NCBI GenBank assembly: GCA_030704615.1
Contig: CM060733.1
Location: forward strand, 22,878,001-22,942,000
Reading direction: 5' to 3'
DNA from: Takakia lepidozioides
Taxonomy: Eukaryota > Streptophyta > Takakiopsida > Takakiales > Takakiaceae
Length of the DNA: 64,000 nucleotides
The notes below the pieces were generated by a model. The model ran no database searches and was not told the origin of the DNA. It saw only the letters and a list, made by a program, of their open reading frames with translations. The translations under genes and the position numbers were made by a program. This document shows, piece after piece, positions 12,795 to 23,200 of the stretch; position 1 is the first letter of the stretch; every line of letters begins with the position of its first letter.

Positions 12795-13487
12795 CTTTTG
12801 GACAAGGCACTGTATACAGTTGGCCCAGCCTCAACACCATGAAGGACGGAAAGCTCAGCGAACTGATGCAAAAATCCATCAATTTCATCCAACTCTACAT
12901 TTGTACTTTATCCGGAAGCATCACCAATCTCCGTTCCGGACAGCCCATTCAGGTTCGGCATTTGAAACAAACCACAATGCCTCCAACAATGCCTAATGGT
13001 AACACAACTTACATGGGTTGAGCCATGCTTGCTCAACCATCTAGACAGCTTGGTACACATCATTCGTGGGAGCTCTATCGGCCATTAAACTCTCAATTTG
13101 ATGATGAATAAAAAGCTTTTTGTAATGAGCTTTGAAACATCTTATGATTCCGGCATCCATAGGTTGCCACTTACTCGTTGTATTGGGAGGCAACATCAGT
13201 ATGGTTGTGATCCTAATTGGAGGTTCCAAATCCCACCAACTAATTGGAGGTGCATAATGACATGTAACAAATATAGAGGGTGGTTTTACACCATATAGAG
13301 TATGACTTTCCTAACATTTAACAAATAACACTCTTTGACTCTTTCCTAGTATAATATTCTACAGAGTATAAAAAACGTAACAATAAAAGAGATATAACAC
13401 ATGCGGAGGTAACATTTAAAGAGGGTCTACTGTAACAATAAAAGAGATATAACATATACGGAGGTAACATTTAAAGAGGGTCTACTG
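12795..13487 (-). mobile_element. Tigger/pogo-like DNA transposon remnant
   Basis: On the minus strand, about 13260-13041 encodes LPPNTTSKWQPMDAGIIRCF and KAHYKKL, the well-known end of the DDE_1 (CENP-B/Tigger/jerky) transposase core. Farther on (about 13015-12840) a frame reads THVSCVTIRHCWRHCGLF and ELDEIDGFLHQFAELSV, as in the C-terminal part of the same family, but with stops and frame breaks. At the upstream end the minus strand begins CAGTAGACCCTCTTTAAATG next to a TA, resembling pogo/Tigger terminal repeats (CAGTAGAACCTC type). The other terminus was not found. This is a dead, 5'-deleted copy. Confidence 0.75.
13377..13486. repeat. 55-bp tandem duplication at the Tigger terminus
   Basis: Two units (13377-13431 and 13432-13486) both run GTAACAATAAAAGAGATATA to GAGGGTCTACT and differ at three positions. 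Each unit carries one copy of the presumed terminal-repeat sequence, so the transposon end is doubled. Confidence 0.85.
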
Positions 13488-14414
13488 TACTTTTACAGTG
13501 CATTTACGTACTAGAGAAATTAGAAAGCAAATATCTCCTGATGGATGTATTGGAAGGAAGCCAAAATTCAACAATTTATCCTCCATATTTCACATCAATT
13601 TTTGGAATTTCGGTGTGATTTTTTGGGGAGAGATTCCTTTAGGTGCAATATAATCAGATTGTGGAGGGGTTGTTACTGGGAAATTTCAACTCAATACTTG
13701 AATTCGGTGGTCAAAACCAGTTTTAACATGCAATTTTGGAATACGTCTAATTATTGGCCAGATTATTTATTATCTCCTAAATGCAATGTTTATGAATATT
13801 GCAAAGAATCATATTCTTTCCATGTACAGAGAGAAACTCGTAACTAAGAGCCACTTTATGCCCCCTTCACCAAACATGTACTCCTAAGGTACCTATGATG
13901 GATTGGTTTATGGTTTATGTTTATTAATGATTATGGCTGTAAGTGAGTGAATTGCAGTGATGTGGATTTTGTTGAAGCATTTGTGAATGAAGGTGGTTGG
14001 AATGTTGAAATTTTCCATGCAATACTTTGTCATGTTCTCTACCATGGGGATATTCATTTTAATAGTTTTTAGTTAAGCTAAATTTTTGGTATTCTTCTCT
14101 CTTATGTACGTTTTGATGCTAAGGGAGAGTTTATTTCGACTGTATGAAATGTAACTTTTGTCCTAACATTATGATATTATGTGCAAATGTGTCTAGTAAG
14201 AGTAGTTAATGTTGCCCGTGTTCATGTTCTCTATCAAGGGAAGTTGTCATATCATTAGTAGGGAACACTTGAAAATGGCTAGAATTAAAAGTATGCTACT
14301 AACTAGGTTGGAAAAAGAACTCAGATTTGTTGAATTGAAAAAATTAAATATTCCAGCACTCAGGGTCATCCAAAACTGGGATCTTCAAAACTGGAAATAG
14401 TTGCGTTTTCCAAA
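13488..14414. other. No gene recognised
   Basis: AT-rich intergenic sequence. A 100-codon frame at 13545-13847 has biased low-complexity composition and matches no family I know. Confidence 0.5.
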
Positions 14415-14487
14415 TGGAGATGCGGGGTATCGATCCCCGTACCTCTCGCATGCTAAGCGAGCGCTCTACCATCTGAGCTACATCCCC
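14415..14487 (-). tRNA. tRNA-Ala (anticodon AGC)
   Basis: The minus strand folds as a full 73-nt cloverleaf. The acceptor stem GGGGATG pairs with CATCTCC and contains the G3-U70 wobble that defines alanine tRNAs; the discriminator is A. The D-arm sequence is TAGCTCAGATGG (A box). The anticodon loop TTAGCAT gives AGC at 14454-14452. The T arm contains GGGGATCGATACCCC (B box region). There is no intron. A TTTT run 25 nt past the 3' end (14390-14387) could stop pol III. The sequence is essentially the standard plant cytosolic tRNA-Ala. Confidence 0.97.
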
Positions 14488-15508
14488 TACAAGAAAGCTG
14501 TCGGAAAAATTGTTCTATATCAGAAACCCCCTTCAGGTACATGTGCAGAATTTTTTCCTCCCAACAACTATGCATCCGTGATGTCCGAAAGAAATGCAGA
14601 AATGGAAGGAGGACAACATCATAAACTGTCAAAATAAAACCGATATTCAGCTTCTCGCACCCATTATGCAAATGCCATCTGCCAATTCTCATGAGACCTC
14701 TCAAATTCAGATGTGTACAGAATTCCCAGACTGGAGTAAGGACAGAGGATTGAGAGAGAGAGGGGAGACAGACTTATTCTCAAATTAATTCACTCATTGC
14801 TTGATGGTGCTGAAGACACAAGTGGTGAAGACAGGACATTCACTAGAGACTGCAGGGAAGATAGCATGGGTGTGAAAATACAAATGACTTCATGGACGAA
14901 AAGCAGCACCGTGACTGTCCTCCTTGGTATGGCTTGTCCTTCTTGGTCCCTCCAATGTATTCATCATTCCCATAAAATACATTCACTGCATACAAGCTAC
15001 AGAGTTCTAACAAGGTCTTTCAACCTAACATCTCAACTGCCAGGTATCAGAACCTCCAATCAACTTACTTTCTGGTCAGTGCTCCTACCCTCTAGCAATC
15101 AACAGCTGGAACTGAAATGTGACTCCGGCTTCACTCTCAGATCTTCAATTGGAACTGAGAGCTACATTAAGATGCAACGGCGGCCCTGGCCTCTCCGGAA
15201 ATATCCAACTTGTTGTTTCTCCTACTTTGTGGCGCTCTGCTCCCTTTCTCCTCCCCAGTCCCAAACTTTTAAGTGCCATGGGTTAAAAACCAGTTATTCA
15301 GAGGTGCATGTGATCTGTGATGCTGTTCCATTTGAGGTGGTCCAACCTCTAGGTTTAAACACCAATGCGCATGGAGTATACTATCCATAATTTGTACTTT
15401 CCTGAAAAAGGCCCTTCAGTGCCGTTTCCCCACTCCCTCCTCTCCTCTCCACAGAGGGTGTATATTTTTCCACCACTTGAGCTGTTAACGTAGGGGGAAA
15501 TAAGAAGT
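14488..15508. other. No gene recognised; possible 3' UTR of the minus-strand kinase
   Basis: A 197-codon plus-strand frame at 14797-15390 has no recognisable domain and low-complexity Ser/Thr content. The stretch may be the 3' UTR of the gene ending at 15509 on the minus strand. Confidence 0.4.
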
Positions 15509-16681
15509 TCAATGGAAGCCAAATGAATGACGTGTTCGCCTCACAGTTCCTTTGTGGCCAGGGCTGTCATCATATGAGCTGTCACTGTCATCAGTGGCTG
15601 ACTGCCCTTTGGAAAGGCGCTGCAGCAGCCGCTCTTGGTTTTGTGCTTCTGTGCGTAGCGTTCGAGGGTCCCTGCCTGCCGCTTTCCTTTCCTGCATACA
15701 GAACATGTGGTAAGAAAAACTAAAATGCAACCCTGATATCTGCTACATACCCGAAAGCTTCCAGGGAATACACAGCCATGACAACAACTTCCAGAGGAAA
15801 GTACCCTCAGGCCTGTAGTTTGTACATTTCACACATAGTTACCCAATGTGCAACAGGTCCCTTACCTACCTTCCCTCAATATGAAATGGTTGTCTGCCCC
15901 AGAAGACCATCTGGTCCAAATGCTTCACAAGTCTATCCCTCGCTGAGTCCCTGGACCCTGGGCCTCTTTCATATAGCTCATCAGCCAAGTTGAATGGGAA
16001 CCTGTATTTGGAAGTCCTAGTCACAGGTAAATTTGATGGGATAATGCTCATCTTGATTGTTCACAAAAAAGGGTGCTAATTGTTTGCTGAAGACAGATCA
16101 GTGGGAGTTCTCACCATTTACTACTACAAGTCTGTTAGGAGTCTGCTATGTGACCACGTAGAAGATGAGGGTTGGTCTTCTACCTCGTCTTCTACTCTAT
16201 AATGATGTACTAGAGGGGCAACAATGAGTTGACACCTCCACCAGCTGAAGTGGAAACTGCACAGCCTTTATTCGTCTCCTTTTTTATCTGCTGCCGCAAT
16301 TGCCATAGTCCAGAAATGGCAAACATCCAACAGGACTTATGCATTTCAAAAAGGGCCATCCTTGATCCATGACCATATGAGAATCCAGATTGACACTGCA
16401 CGTGGTGGCAAAATGTGCAGGTTGGATACTACCCAAGATACGGTTGGGCTTTTAATGAAATGAAGTTTTACCTAACGGAAGGGGAACTCCTCAGCCTCCA
16501 GCATGTGCACAACATGTCCCATCTTCGGCCGCTTCTGTGCATCAGGATCCACACAGCGCAGACCCACAAGCAGTGCTCGTTTGGGTGCACGTGATGTTGG
16601 CTTCACTTCCATCCTAAGATCCGCCACATCTTCAGAGCGCCCCTTCCCCACCATTAGCTTTAACCAGTCCACTAGATTGAT
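15509..16681 (-). pseudogene. Receptor-like protein kinase, C-terminal exons only, with an in-frame TAG
   Basis: Exon 16681-16475 starts after a CAG acceptor and reads INLVDWLKLMVGKGRSEDV, then KRALLVGLRCVDPDAQKRPK and MLEAEEFPFR. This is the end (subdomains X-XI, with the invariant Arg in KRP) of the plant receptor-like kinase group resembling At3g59110. A last exon, 15691-15509, fits as the hydrophilic tail ERKAAGRDPRTL to DSDSSYDDSPGHKG and RRTRHSFGFH before a stop. Between them the first exon runs FPFR-TAG directly into a good donor, GTAAAAC. If TAG were CAG the exon would end in a consensus CAG|GTAAAA and phase would fit the tail exon. No earlier kinase exons (P-loop, HRD, DFG) were found between 16682 and 17400. 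It may be a truncated pseudogene, or the rest lies beyond long introns outside my detection. Another possible exon is 16001-15870. Confidence 0.65.
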
Positions 16682-17434
16682 CTGCGCCAGCCAGCCAGTC
16701 AACCACAATATCAGTCCCTGGCAAGATTTCATGGGGTTGTCTCAAATTTCAGGGATTTCATGCAACGAAAAAAAGCCTGGTTCATAGAAACACATCCAGG
16801 ACGACTTGCTGAGCAAACTTTGACACCTCATTCATTACCAGAGCATCCCCACAGCTTGCCCACAAAGAGATCGCAACTTCTGAGCATTGCAGAACAAAAT
16901 ACTCCCTTCAAAAATCAAGCGACCACAAGATCTCACTTCGACTCTTGAATCCAACCCCAGTACCGAGTAACTTGGCATGACAAGGTACAACTATTTAATG
17001 GGTTTCCAGCTCCCCCGACTCTATTCTACTAATCAGGTGTAGTCCTGAAATTCTGTTGTATGCATTTCTCCCATTAGCTCTTGGTACTTTTTTTCGTTAA
17101 CAGGTCTATCTAAGTTGTCTGTTTCCGTCTATAAGCCTTTGACAGCGCCCTCGAGAACTCATTTTTGGTTTTCTCGGGCAGTCCGGGCAGGTTCCAAACA
17201 AATTGACGTTGATGACGTGGTGACGAAACGTGGCAGAGATGACGTGGCGACGATGACGTGTTACTATGGCACCCTATTCCCGCTCTACGCTAAAACTAGT
17301 CTCCGACCTTCAGTCGTCACTCGAATATGTCGTATGCAGTATAAAGAGAATGCATCGTGTGCTAAGGGAATCTGAGCTCCAAGACGGCAGTCTCTCAAGC
17401 GGGTGACGAGGAGGACATCTGCACACACAGGACC

Positions 17435-18147
17435 ATGGACGCGAGGCCTGGAACTGCGCTCTTCCGTCTGCCATCGCTGGCTCCGAGACCTCGGGCACCG
17501 CCCAATGTGCTGTTGGGGTGGGGCGCATGTCTTATTGTTACGGGCGTGCTGGCCATCTGTCTAACTCTTTATGCAACTCTCATTTCCAAGCTTCTACCGC
17601 CTTCTGGCATCCCTCTTCTGGATGCCATCCGCAGTGACTGGTATGTATTCAGCGTTGTGCACATTGTAGAGGTAGGGAGGGGTCATAATCGCAGTATTGC
17701 ATCAAGAACAAATCCTTCTGCCTTTGATTCCGGAACTCACCTGCAGGGGAAGGTTTTTAGGTCAAAAAGTCCAAGAATTTGGCGGTTTCTATGACCATCC
17801 TTTATCCTTCCAGATGGAACAAGGTTCTAGCTGTACCGACTCAAAGTATTCTGCCCACCTTTAATTCGTGTGCGAATGGACATCCAGCAGTAACACCGAA
17901 ATGTATTTGAGCAATAGTTTGAAAACTGGAGAATTTTCACAGAGATAAGGGAAGACAAGATCAGGCATCCCATTTGCTCTCTGGGTAGAGGGTTGGTCGT
18001 GTGTCGAGTTCAAATCGATCTCCTGAGAGGAGAAAGGGGCACGAGGGGCGCAGGTACTACAGTCTGGTGGTGCCACTCACAGGACCTGTAATTCTTGTCA
18101 CGGTCTATTGCCATTGGCTGAGCATGAAGCTCTTTAAACATGCATAA
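17435..18147 (+). CDS. PIGY: PIG-Y, small subunit of GPI N-acetylglucosaminyltransferase, two exons
   Basis: Component of the ER complex (GPI-GnT) that transfers GlcNAc to phosphatidylinositol, the first step of GPI-anchor synthesis. Exon 1 is 17435-17640 and ends in phase 2 before GTATGT. Exon 2 is 18054-18147, follows a CAG acceptor and ends with TAA. Together they code 99 residues. A hydrophobic segment starts LLGWGACLIVTGVLAICLTL and leads into ISKLLPPSGIPLLDAIRSDW, the plant signature ISKLLPPSG. The second exon reads YYSLVVPLTGPVILVTVYCH and ends WLSMKLFKHA, the conserved plant and animal PIG-Y end. Two membrane helices are expected. The start ATG has a good context (ACCATGG). The frame has no defect, so the gene looks functional. 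Its promoter would lie between 16.7 and 17.4 kb. Confidence 0.92.
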
Positions 18148-20280
18148 CTTCCTATGCTACTATTCTACAATCATGGGGAAAAAATAAGCGATCCATATAG
18201 AAGCTCAATCACGTGGAGAGAAAAACTTGAAGGTGCAGATGACAAGTGCTATCAACGTTACCGGGCTCGCTAGGCCCTAAGGGCTTGTGGCCTGCCCGTT
18301 CCACTCCAAGGAAATTCAAAATGTCATGGAGAACCCAAACGATCATGAACTTCAAAGATGTTATTGAAGTTGTTTCCGACTTTCATAAATTCTTTGCAGG
18401 TTTCAGTGGATGGTTCTTAATCTCTTCTGTAAGGGAACAGATACCCACCAATTGAGGACATTGACTTCCCGCTTCCCTTTTCTAAGCCAGGTCAGAACCA
18501 GTTACCAATGAAAACTTGAACACTGGATATGAAACAAAAAATATTGCTGCATTTTGCTACCATGATTAATGTTTTCCTCAATAAGCATAATCGAATATAT
18601 AAATGGGGCATGCCCCAGCTGAGATTGGTACTGATGGCTAGACAGATTGAAAACGACAGTAATCAAGGTCGGCATGAGGAAGAATGTGTAATTGCAGTGG
18701 AGAACTTGCTGCAGAATTCTAAGAGAAGCTCAGTTGGCCTGCCTTTCCCATTCTACTTTCAGTTAACTGCCTCGTGGAGCACTGGTATCCATAGTTATGT
18801 CCACCTCGGATGTGGCATGATTTCTCGGGTTCACTCCTGCTTTAGAAACTGGAACTGGACCTGGTGCACCAGTTTGACGAATACTAGTAAGTGATCAGGC
18901 TTCATGAGATTTACCCAATACTGCTGGGTGATGGATGACTTTCCATGAGGTTGGACTGGCTGTCAGGTGGCTATCTTCCAGGGTGTGGGTCAACCAACCC
19001 CGGTGGCGTGCATGACATGGTGGAGAGGGGGTGTACATTGGAAGTATGGCCTAATTTCTCACCGTTTAAGTCCGAGTTGACCCGTCTGCTGAAAGCATCT
19101 TTCCACCACCTCACCCAAGTACTGGTTATACTCATATGGGTTCTGATGAGCTTTTTTCCCTGCTGTTCTAAGGAACACTTTAGCCTTGCTTCTGGTGGTT
19201 TGTGTTGTAAGACAGGGTTTATGGGCAAATTCACTCTCGAGCAACTGCCTTGCAGCCAGGCCTGAAAAATTATGCGTAATTACTTCATTTAATCGCGAAA
19301 AACCCATTGAGGTTCAATACGAAAGACCTCCATGCTGCAAGTTGTGGGGATCTGGTTTTCCTCATCCAAAACTCTTGGGTTCATTGTTGGTTAACGCCTA
19401 TTGGTGCAGCTTCACATGACTATCTTCCATCTCCTGAAGTTGTAAGTGGACTCGAGTACCATTGTGGTCTACTGTCACTAGTGCATGGGGAAACAATGTT
19501 GGTTGCCATGTCTGGTCCTGGCTGCTGTCATGTGACAACTGAACATCAAAAATGTCCGGCATTGGCAATCTTTTCTTCTGAAAGAAACACCCAATGCAAT
19601 GTTGCTGGTTCTATCGCTTTTAGATTTCACCTTGATGTTTCCCAACACCTTTCTCATTACTATTACTCCCCATCTTGTGAGGCTCAATTATCCAACAAGT
19701 TGTTTCCCTCCAGAATTCCATGTTACAATATTACTCGATGCCTCATTCTGCTGATTTCTGCTCATTTGGGAATTACTGCACCAGGATACAGAAGCTTAAA
19801 TGATTCACACTGCCCTAGATCCCCCTCAATTGGTTGATTGGTGTCTTAAGGGGTCTGCATCTTCTGGTGCAGATTTAAGTTCGCCCATGTTGATTGGAAA
19901 ATATAAGGAAGAAATCTTGTTGGCTCCTATAGGAAGTATTTCAATGAAGCCACGCCACCCAACAGATCAGTTTCCAAGGTTGATGTAATCATGAAAAGAA
20001 TTTGATCAGGTGATGGAACCTTACACAACCTTTCACACTGTGTGTGTCGGAGGACCTTATACAGCGAAATCCAAAGAATGAGAGACGAGAAATTAGAATA
20101 TACATAATTGCAAGAATCTGTGCTCTCTCAATCTATGACTAAGTGTAGTAGCTAGGCAGAAAGTTATGAAATCTCTGACTGTGAATTGACACCCCATATA
20201 GTTCATTCAAGCTTGTGTAGGAAAAAACCCCACATTGAAAGATAAGGTTCTGTGAACAATGCATTCACTGGCTATGATGT
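18148..20280. other. No gene recognised
   Basis: Several open frames exist (longest 19307-19837, plus), but none shows a domain or exon-like borders fitting either neighbour. Part may be the 3' UTR of PIGY and the C-terminal exons or 3' UTR of the minus-strand SMP/C2 gene, which I could not locate. Confidence 0.4.
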
Positions 20281-20289
20281 ATTCACCTA

Positions 20290-23200
20290 GAGAGCAGTAG
20301 CATTGGTGTGAGTCACTTCTGAGTTTTGAGAGACTCCTGCATTCTGCTGCACAGTGATTGCCAGATGTAGCATGCCTGTATTCACATTTCTGAGGGGTAA
20401 CGAAATTTTGTTCCGTTTTCCATCTTGGTAACTGTTGATGAGCACCACACAATACCTGTCAAAATCCAAGAGGGCAGCAGTCTGTGGTGGTGGTTAACAA
20501 AAGTGAAACTATTAGCTAGTGCGGTTCCAGAAAAGACATTCCACTCTCCCTTCACATTGTCCGAATTACTCTTTGTCAGGCATTTAGGAGGTTTCATAGG
20601 ATGTAAAAGCTCAAAAAACAAAGTTATTTGGAAGAACTTGCTATTGTAGAACTTGCAATGAACCAAGCTTCAATGTGGAAAATAGAGGGTGAGACAGACC
20701 CGAGTGCATTGTCATGGAAGGGATCTTTGTCGCGCACATGCAAAAAGAGCAGGTTGGGAAGTCCCCAACTTATGATTGGCAACCGAAACTTCTCATTCCA
20801 GTTTGGGTTCAGAGTCTTCCACTGTACAGTAGTTATGATTTTCGTCGTCCCTAATGAACCCTTCACAAATGGGTCAGACAGTCCTGCACAATGGTCACGT
20901 GCCTCTCAGAGATAGCTATATTTGACATCCAAAAAAGGTTCTATTTGAGGTGAAAACAGTTGGATTCTTTCAGCTACATTCACCTTAGTTCATAAGCTTG
21001 GAATTTTCTTCAGTCTGCTGTCAGTTACAGTAGATAGGGAGTTGCTTTCACTTTGGAACAGCCAACAGTGCAACATTGGTCAGCTGAACACCCAGCATGC
21101 CTTTGTCACCAGTCCTCCTGCTTCGTCAGTTTACTTCAGCCCTGATTTGTAACTGTTCTTTCTGGAACTGTGTTGGAAGAGAAGAAAATTGTATTGCGAC
21201 CACGCGAGGCTTAATGGACAGTACAGCAACAAGAGATAAACTAAAAGAGTGTATTAAACCCTAAATGGAAGTGACTTGTATCCACAGGAAGCTAATGGGA
21301 CAACAAGGCGAGAGAACAGAGACAGAAAAACTAAAACTAAAACTTCATAACATCCACAGGAAGAGGAAGAAATTTATTTCACTCCACAGGAGACCCAGAG
21401 AGGGCCGATGGGACCCAGAGAAAACAGAGAAATTTACTACCTCCATAGGGAACCCAGAGAATGTACTCCAAGACGTTGTTTGCCGTTTGTGGCCATAGAC
21501 CCCACACCCAAAAGGGACTTTTGAGGGGCTCACTCCGGTAGTTGGACTTAACTTGATAGAGACAGAGTTGGGGTTTTCCAGATATCCTCTAGACAGCCCT
21601 TCACACAAGCATCAACTTGCTGTATGTGAGCTGCCCAGCAATTAGACCCAACAGGGCCAAGGTTTTAGGCTCAGCCTCAAGTTTTTCAAAGTTGGTGAAC
21701 AGAGGTGCAGGGACAATATTCTTGATGGTCCTGAAGAGGGTCACTCTCTGGTGAGAATATCCCGGACAATGTATCAGAAAATGGATATTGTCTTCAGGCT
21801 GCCCGCACATTCAGTGTAGTGCTGACGGTAGGTAGGCCCTTTAGATCATCCTTAAGGTCCTCGGCCCTGCTGGGAACAAGTTCAGGGAAATTTCATGCCT
21901 AACTTCATTTTCATCGGACAGCCTGTGCGTATCAGACATGGCTTTGGACACAACCCCCTCCAGGTCAGCTTCATCTAGTAGGGTCAATTCTTCTGGACTA
22001 ATATTCAGACAGTAGGGTCAATCTCATCTACCCTTTTCTACCAAGACTTGGCCTGTTTCACAGGACGGTCTTGCTTCCAAGAGATAGCGTCGATGATATC
22101 TGGCATCAGGCATGCGATTCAACTGATCCCACCATCTGACCTTCAATTCATCACATCGAGAGCTTAAGGGAGGTATCCCCAAACTCGCCCCGAACAGCCA
22201 CATGAGCTGTTCTAGAACAAGCCGACATGCTTTCTTTGAGCACCCTGACCTGAAGGATTCAAGAGATTTAGCATGGTTAAAATTGTCGACCCACATAGTA
22301 GATGCGTACTCCAAGGCCGGCCTAATAACATTGCAAAGCATGGTCCGTTTAACTTCAGGATGAATCCTCTGATATGGTGAGACCCAAAGCTTTGCTATTA
22401 GCTGATTGAATCACTTCTTGTATATGCACTTCCCAGCTACTGTTGGAGGGAAACTCAACAACAATATATGTGTTGGGAACCCAGAGAGAGAAGAAGAATG
22501 ATGAACTAGATGCAGGCAAGGCCTGGAGGAGTGTCAATTCGAAGTAGAAAGGAAAGAAATGAAAGTTTATATTCCCATCAATCTGAATAACCACAGGAAG
22601 AGAGATCTTGAACACTTCAACTCACCATTGCGGTCGGAGGCCTGTAGTTGTGTACCCTTCAGAATTTCCACCAGTACAGTTGCGACAGGCTGTTTCTTGT
22701 GTACATTCCCTGTTGCACCCACAGAGCACTGCCTGTTGCATTTTCCCCAGATTTTTGGAACCCTACTTTCTCAAATTTGTATTTGATGTGTCCCAATATA
22801 CATGCTCCTTGAACCCAAAGCATGATGTTCAGCTAATTTAGCCCTTCATCTTACAAACATGTCATGTTTATGAGAGGTGAGTATAGGTCCTACCATCTGT
22901 GGGTCCCTTAGGCGGGTGGGGATTCAACACATTGTTCACAAGCTTCTCCACATCAATTAACAGCATGTTTGGCTGCACCATCGCAAGAGCACTTGACTCG
23001 TCATTTATGCATTACGATCAAAAAAGGTTGGTCTTGGATTATCCAAAACCTTATTTGCAACAGTTGGGTCCTATCGGAGGGGTCAAAACAAGTAGACAAA
23101 AATCATTGTACACGAGAGAAGACAAGGTGGACACACCCCTCCAGACGTGTCAGAGGTGTTTAGAAGTCTCTGTCACTGTCTTCCAAGATCTATGCATCTT

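Noticed and set aside
14797-15390. 197-codon plus-strand frame
   Set aside because: No domain recognised and it overlaps the likely 3' flank of the minus-strand kinase.
15870-16001. A possible exon (minus) with good acceptor and donor, reading NLADELYERGPGSRDSARD
   Set aside because: Its phase does not connect to the kinase exon, and joining it to 15691 gives a different frame in the last exon; no family recognised. Left only as a possibility.
19307-19837. 176-codon plus-strand frame
   Set aside because: No domain, Ser/His/Cys-rich composition, no splice context; probably chance.
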